A stretch of DNA of 56,131 bases from Paenibacillus sp. A3. GTDB lineage: Bacteria; Bacillota; Bacilli; Paenibacillales; NBRC-103111. Shown here one piece after another: positions 18,118 through 26,360 of the stretch (position 1 is the first letter of the stretch; each line of letters begins with the position of its first letter). Made by a program: the position numbers and the translations under genes. The stretch is from the NCBI RefSeq assembly GCF_001399685.1, contig NZ_JTHN01000166.1, positions 1-56,131 of the forward strand, given 5' to 3'. Below the pieces are notes generated by a model. The model did not search any database. It was not told the origin of the DNA and saw nothing but the letters and a program-made list of their open reading frames with translations.

Positions 18118-18267
18118 ATGCGGGTGATCATCACGTTAGCGTGCACAAACTGCAAGCAAAGAAACTATACATCCACCAAAAATAAGCGCAACCATCCTGA
18201 CCGCATGGAGCTCAAGAAATATTGCAAGTTTTGCAATGAACAAACTGCTCATCGCGAGACTCGCTAG
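18118..18267 (+). CDS. rpmG: Ribosomal protein L33, zinc-binding type
   Basis: 49 aa, beginning [12 protein letters not shown]. Two CxxC pairs (C9/C12 and C36/C39) mark the zinc-binding (C+) form. It is a 50S subunit protein near the E site. AGGAGGTG lies 7 bp upstream of the ATG. It begins the rpmG-secE-nusG run that is standard in Firmicutes. As a C+ paralogue it may be replaced by a cysteine-free L33 under zinc limitation if the genome has one. Confidence 0.95.
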   Translation: MRVIITLACTNCKQRNYTSTKNKRNHPDRMELKKYCKFCNEQTAHRETR

Positions 18268-18284
18268 TTTTTGGAGGTGTAGTT

Positions 18285-18497
18285 GTGTCCTTTTTGGCTA
18301 AAATGAAGCAGGGATTCGGCAACACATTTTCCTTTTTCGGCGATAGCTGGTCTGAGCTGAAAAAAGTGAAATGGCCCACCCGTAAAGAATTGATTAGCTA
18401 TACGCTGGTCGTGTTGTTTACGGTTGCCTTCGTGACGGTGTACTTCTACGTTCTGGACTTAGGAATTTCTGAGCTGCTTCGCCTCGTGTTTAAATAA
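18285..18497 (+). CDS. secE: SecE, preprotein translocase subunit
   Basis: 70 aa. SecE clamps the two halves of SecY. It has the short single-membrane-helix Gram-positive form: an amphipathic segment (ELKKVKWPTRKE) and one transmembrane helix (about 40-60, LVVLFTVAFVTVYFYVLDL). GTG 18285 follows TTGGAGGTGT. It lies between rpmG and nusG; its partner secY is at 44379. Confidence 0.95.
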   Translation: MSFLAKMKQGFGNTFSFFGDSWSELKKVKWPTRKELISYTLVVLFTVAFVTVYFYVLDLGISELLRLVFK

Positions 18498-18519
18498 ATT
18501 TAGGCTATAGGGTGGCGCT

Positions 18520-19059
18520 ATGGAAATGGAAAAAAGATGGTACGTCGTTCATACCTACTCCGGGTATGAAAACAAGGTAAAGGCCAATTTGGAGAAACGC
18601 GTCGAATCCATGGATATGAAGGACAAGATCTTTCGTGTGCTCGTTCCCATGGAGGAGGAGCTTGTGAATAAGGATGGCAAGAAAAAAACGGTTATGCGCA
18701 AAGTATATCCGGGGTACGTTCTCGTGGAGATGATCCAAACGGACGACTCTTGGTATGTGGTGCGCAACACACCCGGCGTTACCGGGTTCGTGGGATCAAC
18801 CGGTTCGGGATCGAAGCCGACGGCTTTGCTTCCGGAGGAAGTCGATTCTATTCTCAAGCATATGGGTATCGAAGAGCCGAAGCCGAAAATCGACTTCGAA
18901 CTCAAAGAGACCGTGCGCGTGAAAGTCGGGCCGTTCGCCAATTTTGTCGGTTCCGTGGAAGAAATTCTGCTCGACAAAAGCAAGCTGAAGGTCCATGTCA
19001 ACATGTTCGGCAGAGAAACGCCGCTTGAGCTCGACTACCACCAGGTGGAAAAGCTGTAG
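18520..19059 (+). CDS. nusG: NusG, transcription elongation/termination factor
   Basis: 179 aa. NusG binds the RNA polymerase clamp and affects pausing and translation coupling. The NGN domain (RWYVVHTYSGYENKVKANLE) is followed by a KOW domain (VKVGPFANFVGSVEEI). ATG 18520 is used; ATG 18526 would give the MEKRWYVV start that aligns with B. subtilis. It lies 22 bp after secE and 41 bp before rplK. Confidence 0.96.
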   Translation: MEMEKRWYVVHTYSGYENKVKANLEKRVESMDMKDKIFRVLVPMEEELVNKDGKKKTVMRKVYPGYVLVEMIQTDDSWYVVRNTPGVTGFVGSTGSGSKPTALLPEEVDSILKHMGIEEPKPKIDFELKETVRVKVGPFANFVGSVEEILLDKSKLKVHVNMFGRETPLELDYHQVEKL

Positions 19060-19100
19060 CGTGAAACACTGCCATACTACGGGCGAGGAGGTGTCACACA

Positions 19101-19526
19101 ATGGCAAAAAAGGTTATTAAAGTTGTGAAACTGCAGGTTCCTGCAGGGAAAGCGAATCCGGCTCCGCCGATCGGTCCGGCTCTTGGTCAAGCAGGCGTGA
19201 ACATCATGGCATTCTGCAAAGAGTTCAACGCTCGTACTGCCGATCAAGCAGGTCTTATCATTCCGGTTGAGATCTCCGTATTCGAAGACCGTTCTTTCAC
19301 GTTCATCACAAAAACGCCGCCGGCTGCCGTATTGCTGCGCGTAGCTGCTGGGATCGAAAAAGGATCCGGCGAACCGAACAAGAAGAAGGTTGCAACTGTA
19401 AAACGTGCGAAAGTGCGTGAAATCGCCGAGCAAAAAATGCCTGACCTGAACGCTGCATCCGTTGAGGCTGCTATGCGTATGGTCGAAGGTACAGCTCGCA
19501 GCATGGGCGTAGTCATCGAAGACTAA
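19101..19526 (+). CDS. rplK: Ribosomal protein L11
   Basis: 141 aa. Builds the GTPase-associated centre of the 50S subunit with 23S rRNA and is needed for RelA activation. The proline-rich N-terminal [17 protein letters not shown] and the RNA-binding C-terminal domain are intact. The site of thiopeptide resistance changes (the PPIGPALG loop) is wild type. GAGGAGGTG precedes the ATG. A small hairpin (CACTG-CACT-CAGTG) lies in the gap to rplA. Confidence 0.97.
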   Translation: MAKKVIKVVKLQVPAGKANPAPPIGPALGQAGVNIMAFCKEFNARTADQAGLIIPVEISVFEDRSFTFITKTPPAAVLLRVAAGIEKGSGEPNKKKVATVKRAKVREIAEQKMPDLNAASVEAAMRMVEGTARSMGVVIED

Positions 19527-19584
19527 TCGCTCACTGCACTCAGTGGGAGGATATTCCGCTAATACCACATAGGAGGACATAAAA

Positions 19585-20277
19585 GTGGCTAAACACGGTA
19601 AGAAATACCTTGAAGTTGCTAAGCAAATCGATGCTGAGACGTTCTACGAACCGCTCGAAGCCATCGAACTCGTTAAGAAAACGGCACGCGCCAAGTTCGA
19701 CGAAACCGTTGAAGTGGCTGTGCGTCTGGGCGTAGACCCTAGAAAACAAGACCAAGCCGTTCGCGGTGTGGTTGTATTGCCTCACGGCACAGGTAAAACG
19801 AAACGTGTTCTTGTATTTGCCAAAGGCGACAAAGCCAAAGAAGCGGAAGCGGCAGGCGCCGATTTCGTAGGCGATCAAGACATGATCAACAAAATTCAGC
19901 AAGGCTGGTTCGACTTCGATGTCTGCGTAGCTACGCCGGACATGATGAGCGAAGTGGGTAAGCTCGGTCGTATCTTGGGTGGTAAAGGTTTGATGCCGAA
20001 CCCGAAAGCGGGTACCGTTACGTTTGACGTAGCGAAAGCCGTTCAGGAGATTAAGGCAGGTAAAATCGAGTACCGTCTGGACAAAGCCGGACAAATCCAT
20101 GCGCCGATCGGTAAAGTATCCTTCGACGCCGAGAAACTTGCTGAGAACTTCAAAGCTTTGATCGATGCGCTCAACAGAGCAAAACCGGCTGCAGCCAAAG
20201 GGGTATACCTGAAAAACATCGCGGTATCCTCGACGATGGGGCCAAGCGCTCGCGTCAATGCAACAGCCCTGAGATAA
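19585..20277 (+). CDS. rplA: Ribosomal protein L1
   Basis: 230 aa. Forms the mobile L1 stalk beside the E site. It has the RNA-binding face ([11 protein letters not shown]) and the conserved [17 protein letters not shown] loop. GTG 19585 follows AGGAGG. In many bacteria L1 represses its own L11-L1 mRNA; I see no confirmed operator here. It is followed by the L10 leader. Confidence 0.97.
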   Translation: MAKHGKKYLEVAKQIDAETFYEPLEAIELVKKTARAKFDETVEVAVRLGVDPRKQDQAVRGVVVLPHGTGKTKRVLVFAKGDKAKEAEAAGADFVGDQDMINKIQQGWFDFDVCVATPDMMSEVGKLGRILGGKGLMPNPKAGTVTFDVAKAVQEIKAGKIEYRLDKAGQIHAPIGKVSFDAEKLAENFKALIDALNRAKPAAAKGVYLKNIAVSSTMGPSARVNATALR

Positions 20278-20292
20278 GGTAAAGCTTGGTGG

Positions 20293-20321
20293 TTGACTTT
20301 TGAAGTCATCCATGCTAACCT
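20293..20321 (+). promoter_or_regulatory. Promoter for rplJ-rplL
   Basis: TTGACT (20293-20298), 17 bp, TAACCT (20316-20321) with an extended -10 (TGC just before). The start near 20328 falls just upstream of the L10 leader core. Confidence 0.55.
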
Positions 20322-20339
20322 GTTTTAGGTTGACAAACG

Positions 20340-20475
20340 AATATGCTTACCGTAGACAGCAGGTGCTCGTTCGAGCTTAATTTCCTGCCGAGGTGTTGTG
20401 ATATAAATTCGATATTCTGTACGGAATATGTGAATCGTCATGCCTTCGCCGTGTCTGCGAAGGCATTTTCGCTTT
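20340..20475 (+). promoter_or_regulatory. Ribosomal protein L10 leader with attenuator
   Basis: The blocks CCGTAGACAGCAGGTGC and TTTCCTGCCGAGGTGTTGT are the conserved core of the Firmicutes L10 leader, where CAGCAGG pairs with CCTGC. L10(L12)4 binding there is the known feedback. A terminator follows: ATGCCTTCGC (20440-20449) pairs with GCGAAGGCAT (20457-20466) and then TTTTCGCTTTT. Excess L10 would thus stop transcription before rplJ. Confidence 0.88.
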
Positions 20476-20530
20476 TAGCGGGAATGTCGGCGGAGAGCAG
20501 CGGCGAGGAAAGGGAACGACCTCGAGAACG

Positions 20531-20622
20531 TGTTTACGAAGTAAGTTTTCGGACGCTTAAGAAGCAGTTTTCTCACGAAAACTAAGTGGATGCTTACGAA
20601 GCAGTTTTCTTACGAAAACTTG
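20531..20622 (+). repeat. Three tandem copies of a hairpin repeat before rplJ
   Basis: Copy 1 (20531-20550) is a half copy, TTTACGAAGTAAGTTTTC. Copy 2 (20555-20583) has AGTTTTC-TCAC-GAAAACT. Copy 3 (20591-20620) has TGCTTACGAAGC then AGTTTTC-TTAC-GAAAACT. The last hairpin ends directly at the rplJ ribosome site TGTAGGAGGT. Related copies occur before rplX, rpsN and rpmJ. Confidence 0.85.
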
Positions 20623-20635
20623 TAGGAGGTGCAAA

Positions 20636-21145
20636 ATGGCAAACGTAAAAATTATCGAGCAAAAAGCTCAGCAAGTTACGGAAGTATCTGAAAAGCTGAA
20701 AGAGAACTCTTGCTCCATCGTAGCTGACTACCGCGGTTTGAACGTGAAGCAAGTAACCGAGCTTCGCAAACAACTGCGTGAAGCGGGCGTAGAATTCCAA
20801 GTGTTGAAAAATACGCTGATTCGTCGCGCGACAGCTACTGCGGAATTGTCTGATCTGGATGAGTACTTGACCGGTCCTACCGCGATTGCATTCAGCAAAG
20901 ACGACATTGTAACTCCGGCCAAAATTTTGACCGAGTTCGCCAAGAAAAACGAAAAGCTCAGCGTAAAAGCAGGTGTCGTTGAAGGTAAAGTGGTTGATTT
21001 CAACCAAATCAAAGCGCTGGCGGAACTGCCTTCCAGAGAAGGTCTTCTGTCCATGTTGCTCAGCGTGCTTCAAGCTCCGGTTCGCAACTTCGCCCTTGCG
21101 GTTAAAGCTGTGTCCGAGAAGCAAGAAGGCGGCGCGCAAGCGTAA
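20636..21145 (+). CDS. rplJ: Ribosomal protein L10
   Basis: 169 aa. Base of the L7/L12 stalk: the N-terminal domain binds 23S rRNA with L11, and the C-terminal helix ([14 protein letters not shown]) carries L7/L12 dimers. ATG 20636 is 6 bp after TAGGAGGT. It is preceded by the L10 leader terminator and a tandem hairpin repeat, so expression is likely tuned both by attenuation and by structure near the ribosome site. Confidence 0.97.
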   Translation: MANVKIIEQKAQQVTEVSEKLKENSCSIVADYRGLNVKQVTELRKQLREAGVEFQVLKNTLIRRATATAELSDLDEYLTGPTAIAFSKDDIVTPAKILTEFAKKNEKLSVKAGVVEGKVVDFNQIKALAELPSREGLLSMLLSVLQAPVRNFALAVKAVSEKQEGGAQA

Positions 21146-21202
21146 TTGTACCGCTTGAAATGATTAAAAAACATTCTTATTTGAGATAATGGAGGTTTAA
21201 CC

Positions 21203-21568
21203 ATGAGCAAAGAGCAAATCTTGGAAGCCATTAAAGGCATGACTGTTTTGGAACTGAACGATCTGGTTAAAGCAATCGAAGACGAGTTCGGCGTAACCGC
21301 AGCAGCTCCGGTAGCTGTTGTAGCAGGTGTCGGCGGTGCGGCAGAAGCTCCAGAGCAAACAGAATTCGACGTAATTCTGACCAACGCTGGCGCGTCCAAA
21401 ATCAACGTTATCAAAGTTGTTCGCGAAATCACGGGTCTCGGCCTGAAAGAAGCAAAAGATCTCGTAGACAACGCACCGAAGCCGCTTAAAGAGAAAGTAT
21501 CCAAAGAAGAAGCTGATTCCGTTAAAGCAAAATTGGAAGAAGCAGGCGCTTCCGTAGAAGTGAAGTAA
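21203..21568 (+). CDS. rplL: Ribosomal protein L7/L12
   Basis: 121 aa. Forms the flexible stalk that recruits translational GTPases. The N-terminal dimerisation helix pair, an Ala/Gly/Val-rich hinge ([17 protein letters not shown]) and the C-terminal factor-binding domain ([16 protein letters not shown]) are typical. ATG 21203 follows TGGAGG. A strong terminator follows the gene. Confidence 0.97.
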   Translation: MSKEQILEAIKGMTVLELNDLVKAIEDEFGVTAAAPVAVVAGVGGAAEAPEQTEFDVILTNAGASKINVIKVVREITGLGLKEAKDLVDNAPKPLKEKVSKEEADSVKAKLEEAGASVEVK

Positions 21569-21581
21569 TTCGAGCTACAGC

Positions 21582-21622
21582 ACCCCTTGCAGAGGCGATC
21601 CTCTTCAAGGGGTTTTCCTTTT
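21582..21622 (+). terminator. Terminator after rplL
   Basis: ACCCCTTG (21582-21589) pairs with CAAGGGGT (21606-21613), with AGAGG/CCTCT inside and a CGAT loop, followed by TTTCCTTTT. It separates rplJL from the methyltransferase gene and rpoBC. Confidence 0.9.
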
Positions 21623-21649
21623 GAATTCGAACCGGGAGGCGGTGGATAC

Positions 21650-22246
21650 GTGTCCGAGCATTACTATACCCCGAGACCGAGCGTAGAGCACGATTTGCAT
21701 ACGATCGAGGAAACGCTGCGCGGTCGCAGCTTTGTTTTTTGGACGGATGCAGGGGTCTTCTCCAAAAAGGGGGTCGATTACGGATCGAAGCTGCTGGTGC
21801 AGACTATGGAGCTGGCGAAGCAAGCCAGGGTGCTGGATGTGGGCTCCGGGTACGGCCCGATTGGATTGGCGGCCGCAGTGGTAGCGGAGCAGGGAAGCGT
21901 TACGATGGTGGACATTAACGAGCGTGCCATTGAACTGGCGAAGCGAAACGCCGAACGCAACCGGATCGCAAACGTCCGGATTTTGCAAAGCGATTTGCTG
22001 GCAGAGGTGATGGACCAGACTTTTGATGCGGTGCTGACCAATCCGCCCATTCGCGCCGGCAAAGAAACGGTACACCGCGTGTTTGAGCAGGCTCACCATG
22101 TATTGGCTCCCGGCGGGGCGCTATGGGTAGTCATCCAGAAAAAGCAGGGGGCTCCTTCCGCTTACGCCAAGCTCGAGTCTCTCTACTCCCAAGTGGAAGA
22201 AGTCGAGCGCGACAAGGGCTATTGGATTATCAAGGCCGTGAAGTAA
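21650..22246 (+). CDS. ybxB: Class I SAM-dependent methyltransferase (YbxB/RsmC-like)
   Basis: 198 aa. The C-terminal-type RsmC fold suggests 16S rRNA guanine-N2 methylation, but the target is not shown for the Gram-positive family. SAM-binding motif I is LDVGSGYGPIGLA; the N6/N2-type catalytic motif is NPPIRAGK; the VVIQKKQGAPSA block is family specific. GTG 21650 follows GGGAGG by about 10 bp; upstream readings would run through the rplL terminator. The position between rplL and rpoB is conserved in Bacillales. Confidence 0.88.
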   Translation: MSEHYYTPRPSVEHDLHTIEETLRGRSFVFWTDAGVFSKKGVDYGSKLLVQTMELAKQARVLDVGSGYGPIGLAAAVVAEQGSVTMVDINERAIELAKRNAERNRIANVRILQSDLLAEVMDQTFDAVLTNPPIRAGKETVHRVFEQAHHVLAPGGALWVVIQKKQGAPSAYAKLESLYSQVEEVERDKGYWIIKAVK

Positions 22247-22301
22247 TATTCCGGAGAGGTTCTTCTTTTGGTCGGAGGAATCTATCGGTTGGCGGCGAGT
22301 T

Positions 22302-22354
22302 TTTTGTCCCATTCCTTTCAATGTGATATGTATTTTAGAAGGGATGGGACAAAA
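22302..22354 (+). other. Long hairpin in the ybxB-rpoB spacer
   Basis: TTTTGTCCCATTCCTT (22302-22317) pairs with AAGGGATGGGACAAAA (22339-22354), 16 bp with one G-U, around a 21-nt loop. There is no T run after it on either strand, so it is not a standard terminator. It lies upstream of the main rpoB promoter. Confidence 0.8.
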
Positions 22355-22401
22355 CGTGTCTGAGCTTAAGTGGACCGATATATTCCGCGGCAGGAAATAT
22401 G

Positions 22402-22430
22402 TTGACTTGACTTTTGCTTTGTGATATTAT
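22402..22430 (+). promoter_or_regulatory. Sigma-A promoter for rpoB-rpoC
   Basis: TTGACT (22402-22407), 17 bp, TATTAT (22425-22430). An overlapping set is TTGACT (22407-22412) with TATAAA (22431-22436). A further TATAAT at 22529-22534 has no good -35. The leader to rpoB would be about 300 nt and AT rich; apart from these elements I recognise no known leader in it. Confidence 0.7.
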
Positions 22431-22734
22431 TATAAAATGTCAGCATTAAGATAGGGTGAAATCTCTTTAGTCGACTAAAATGTCAAGATTTTTTTATACA
22501 GGTATGAATAAAATTTTTCCATTTGACGTATAATGTTAAAATTTTAGGTAAACCATACAAGGTATAAGGAAATTTATGGCAAGTCGAAAGGGTGGGCACC
22601 CATATTACTATTTCTATTTAGTCATTTAGAAGCTTCCTGAAGAAGTGACACTTCGCGCAGTTATTTACTCGAGAAGGCTTCCCAAAGAGGCTTTTATTTT
22701 GTTCTATTGAGTAGACATGAGGGGTGAATCTAAG

Positions 22735-25700
22735 TTGGCGGGACATCTTGTTCAATTAGGTAGACGTAAACGCAGGTCGTACGCTCGGATTCATGAGGTT
22801 TTGGAGGTTCCGAACCTGATTGAAATCCAACAAAAATCATATCAATGGTTTTTGGATGAGGGATTGCGTGAAATGTTTCAAGATATTTCCCCGATCCAAG
22901 ACTTTACGGGGAATTTGGTGTTGGAATTTATCGACTACAGCTTGGGAGAGCCTAAGTATTCGGTCGACGAATCCAAGGAACGCGACGTCACCTTTGCTGC
23001 ACCGCTTCGTGTGAAAGTACGCTTGATCAATAAAGAAACCGGCGAGGTTAAAGAGCAGGAAGTGTTTATGGGCGACTTCCCTTTGATGACTGAGACGGGT
23101 ACCTTTATTATCAACGGCGCTGAACGGGTTATCGTCAGCCAGCTGGTTCGTTCCCCTAGCGTTTATTTTAGCACGAAAGTCGATAAGAACGGAAAGAAAA
23201 CATATACCGCAACCGTGATTCCGAACCGTGGAGCCTGGCTGGAGCTGGAGACGGACGCCAAGGACATTATCTACGTGCGGATCGACCGTACGCGGAAAAT
23301 TCCGGTCACGGTGCTGCTCCGCGCTCTTGGTTTCGGTACAGATGCGGAAATCATAGATTTGCTCGGCGACAACGAGTATATCCGCAACACACTGGACAAG
23401 GACAATACCGATTCGACGGACAAGGCCTTGATCGAGATCTATGAGCGTCTGCGTCCGGGCGAGCCGCCTACGCTGGATAACGCCAGAAGCTTGCTTGTTG
23501 CGCGCTTTTTCGATCCGAAACGGTACGATCTGGCTAACGTCGGCCGGTACAAAATCAACAAGAAGCTGCACATCAAAAACCGTCTGTTCAATCAGCGGCT
23601 GGCAGAGACGCTTGTCGATACGAATACCGGAGAAATCGTTGCCGAGGCCGGCCAATTGCTCGACCGCCGTCTGCTCGACACGATCATTCCTTATCTGGAA
23701 GAAAGCGTCGGCTTCACGGAATACAATGTAGTTAATGGTGTAACCGAGTCGGATAAAATTCCGCTGCAGTGCGTCAGCGTATATTCTCCGCTTGAGGATG
23801 GGAAGGTCGTCAAGGTTATTGCCAACGGCAAGATCGATAAAACGGTCAAAAACATTACCCCGGCCGATATTATCTCATCCATCAACTATTTCATTAACCT
23901 GCTGCACGGTATCGGCAGCACGGACGACATCGACCACTTGGGGAACCGTCGTCTGCGCTCCGTCGGCGAGCTTCTGCAGAACCAGTTCCGGATCGGTTTG
24001 TCCCGGATGGAGCGCGTTGTGCGCGAGCGGATGTCCATTCAAGACGTGAACACCATCACGCCGCAGCAGCTTATCAATATTCGTCCGGTCATTGCGTCCA
24101 TCAAAGAGTTTTTCGGAAGTTCCCAGCTTTCGCAGTTCATGGACCAAACGAACCCGCTTGCCGAGCTTACGCACAAACGTCGTTTGTCCGCATTGGGACC
24201 CGGTGGTTTGACGCGGGAGCGCGCAGGTTTCGAAGTACGGGACGTTCACCACTCTCACTATGGGCGGATGTGTCCGATTGAGACGCCGGAGGGACCGAAC
24301 ATCGGGTTGATCAACTCCTTGTCGACCTTTGCGCGTGTGAATGAATTCGGCTTTATCGAAGCGCCTTATCGTCGCGTCGACCCGCACACGGACGTTGTAA
24401 CGGATGAAATCTCCTACCTGACGGCCGATGAAGAGGATAATTACGTGGTCGCTCAGGCGAACGCCGAACTGACCGAGGAAGGCAAGTTTGCGAACGACTC
24501 CGTCATCGTGCGTTACAAAGACGACATTTTGACGCTTCCGAAAGAGCGAGTCGACTACATGGACGTCTCCCCGAAACAGGTTGTGTCCGTGGCGACCGCT
24601 TTGATTCCGTTCCTTGAAAATGACGACTCCAACCGCGCCCTGATGGGTTCGAACATGCAGCGTCAGGCGGTACCGCTTCTTATTCCGAAGTCGCCGCTTG
24701 TCGGTACGGGGATGGAGCACAAATCGGCCAAAGATTCCGGCGTATGTATCGTTTCCAAAGTGAACGGCGTCGTCGAACGGGTTTCGGCTAACGAAATCTG
24801 GGTACGCCGTCAAGAGATGGTGGACGGCCGCTTGGTCAACGGAGATATTATCAAGCACAAGCTGCACAAGTTTTTGCGCTCCAACCAAGGAACTTGCATC
24901 AACCAGCGTCCGATCTGCCATAAGGGCGAACAGGTTCGCGTCGGTGACATATTGGCCGACGGTCCTTCGACCGAACAGGGAGAGCTGGCGCTCGGCCGCA
25001 ACGTCGTCGTTGCTTTCATGACTTGGGAAGGCTACAACTACGAGGATGCGATTCTGCTTAGCGAAAAATTGGTGAAGGAAGATGTTTATACTTCCATTCA
25101 CATTGAAGAATACGAATCCGAAGCGCGCGACACGAAGCTCGGACCGGAAGAAATTACCCGCGATATTCCGAACGTGGGCGAAGACGCGCTGAAAAACTTG
25201 GACGAACGCGGCATTATCCGCGTCGGCGCCGAGATTGCCGCCGGTGACATCCTGGTCGGTAAAGTAACGCCTAAAGGGGTAACCGAACTGACTGCGGAAG
25301 AGCGTCTTCTGCATGCGATCTTCGGTGAGAAAGCTCGCGAAGTCCGCGACACTTCGCTTCGCGTGCCTCACGGTACGGACGGAATCGTAGTCGACGTGAA
25401 GGTCTTCACCCGCGAGAATGGTGACGAGCTTCCTCCAGGCGTCAATCAATTGGTACGCGTCTATATCGCCCAAAAACGGAAAATTTCCGAAGGCGACAAA
25501 ATGGCGGGACGCCACGGTAACAAAGGGGTTATCGCGCGCATTTTGCCGGAAGAGGACATGCCGTTCCTGCCGGACGGTACGCCGGTTGAGGTCGTACTGA
25601 ACCCGCTGGGGGTTCCTTCCCGGATGAACATCGGACAGGTGTTGGAAGTTCACTTGGGGATGGCAGCGAAATATCTCGGCATTCACACGGCTACGCCAGT

Positions 25701-26271
25701 ATTCGATGGTGCCCGTGAGTACGACGTTTTCGATACGATGGAAGAAGCCGGAATGCAGCGCAACGGTAAAACGATGCTGTATGACGGCCGGACGGGAGAA
25801 GCATTTGAACGCGAAGTTACCGTTGGCGTCATGTACATGATCAAGCTGGCGCACATGGTCGACGATAAAATCCACGCCCGTTCCACTGGGCCATACTCTC
25901 TCGTTACGCAGCAGCCGCTCGGCGGTAAAGCGCAGTTCGGCGGCCAGCGCTTCGGGGAGATGGAGGTTTGGGCGCTTGAGGCGTACGGCGCAGCTTATAC
26001 GCTGCAGGAAATCTTGACGGTCAAGTCCGACGATGTCGTCGGCCGCGTGAAGACGTACGAATCGATCGTCAAGGGCGAGAACGTTCCGGAGCCGGGCGTT
26101 CCGGAATCCTTCAAAGTATTGATCAAAGAGCTTCAAAGCTTGGGTATGGATGTCAAAATCTTGTCCGAGAACGAAGAAGAGATCGAAATGAAGGAAATGG
26201 ACGACGAGGATGAGGTGACCAGCGACAAGCTGAACCTGAATCTCGAAGGCGCGGAGCTTGGTGTAGAGTAA
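22735..26271 (+). CDS. rpoB: RNA polymerase beta subunit
   Basis: 1178 aa from TTG 22735, chosen because AGGGGTGA sits 7 bp upstream and the N terminus ([18 protein letters not shown]) then matches B. subtilis; ATG 22717 overlaps that ribosome site. Beta forms one side of the active-site cleft. The rifampicin region starts at Gly461 ([15 protein letters not shown]) with Q467, D470, H480 and S485, all susceptible-type residues. The C-terminal [19 protein letters not shown] block contacts beta prime. It has an acidic C-terminal tail. Co-transcribed with rpoC 89 bp downstream. Confidence 0.98.
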   Translation: MAGHLVQLGRRKRRSYARIHEVLEVPNLIEIQQKSYQWFLDEGLREMFQDISPIQDFTGNLVLEFIDYSLGEPKYSVDESKERDVTFAAPLRVKVRLINKETGEVKEQEVFMGDFPLMTETGTFIINGAERVIVSQLVRSPSVYFSTKVDKNGKKTYTATVIPNRGAWLELETDAKDIIYVRIDRTRKIPVTVLLRALGFGTDAEIIDLLGDNEYIRNTLDKDNTDSTDKALIEIYERLRPGEPPTLDNARSLLVARFFDPKRYDLANVGRYKINKKLHIKNRLFNQRLAETLVDTNTGEIVAEAGQLLDRRLLDTIIPYLEESVGFTEYNVVNGVTESDKIPLQCVSVYSPLEDGKVVKVIANGKIDKTVKNITPADIISSINYFINLLHGIGSTDDIDHLGNRRLRSVGELLQNQFRIGLSRMERVVRERMSIQDVNTITPQQLINIRPVIASIKEFFGSSQLSQFMDQTNPLAELTHKRRLSALGPGGLTRERAGFEVRDVHHSHYGRMCPIETPEGPNIGLINSLSTFARVNEFGFIEAPYRRVDPHTDVVTDEISYLTADEEDNYVVAQANAELTEEGKFANDSVIVRYKDDILTLPKERVDYMDVSPKQVVSVATALIPFLENDDSNRALMGSNMQRQAVPLLIPKSPLVGTGMEHKSAKDSGVCIVSKVNGVVERVSANEIWVRRQEMVDGRLVNGDIIKHKLHKFLRSNQGTCINQRPICHKGEQVRVGDILADGPSTEQGELALGRNVVVAFMTWEGYNYEDAILLSEKLVKEDVYTSIHIEEYESEARDTKLGPEEITRDIPNVGEDALKNLDERGIIRVGAEIAAGDILVGKVTPKGVTELTAEERLLHAIFGEKAREVRDTSLRVPHGTDGIVVDVKVFTRENGDELPPGVNQLVRVYIAQKRKISEGDKMAGRHGNKGVIARILPEEDMPFLPDGTPVEVVLNPLGVPSRMNIGQVLEVHLGMAAKYLGIHTATPVFDGAREYDVFDTMEEAGMQRNGKTMLYDGRTGEAFEREVTVGVMYMIKLAHMVDDKIHARSTGPYSLVTQQPLGGKAQFGGQRFGEMEVWALEAYGAAYTLQEILTVKSDDVVGRVKTYESIVKGENVPEPGVPESFKVLIKELQSLGMDVKILSENEEEIEMKEMDDEDEVTSDKLNLNLEGAELGVE

Positions 26272-26360
26272 GGCTGTGATGGAATGCTTTACGGACGTAA
26301 GTCATGGGCATATGCCCGCACACAGATTTTGCTGCACAAAACATGGAGGAGGGTTGCTCC

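Noticed and set aside
22621..22710. Terminator-like stretch before rpoB (AGGCTTTTATTTTG with GAAGGCTTCCC)
   Set aside because: The GCTTCC and GGCT elements are direct repeats rather than complementary arms, so no convincing stem forms beside the T-rich part.
23875..26136. Very long open frame (753 aa) on the minus strand across rpoB
   Set aside because: It is fully antisense to rpoB, has no ribosome site and its composition is that of reverse-complemented biased codons. Similar shadows lie opposite fusA (31492-33489), rpoC (26424-28022) and clpC (3785-5080).
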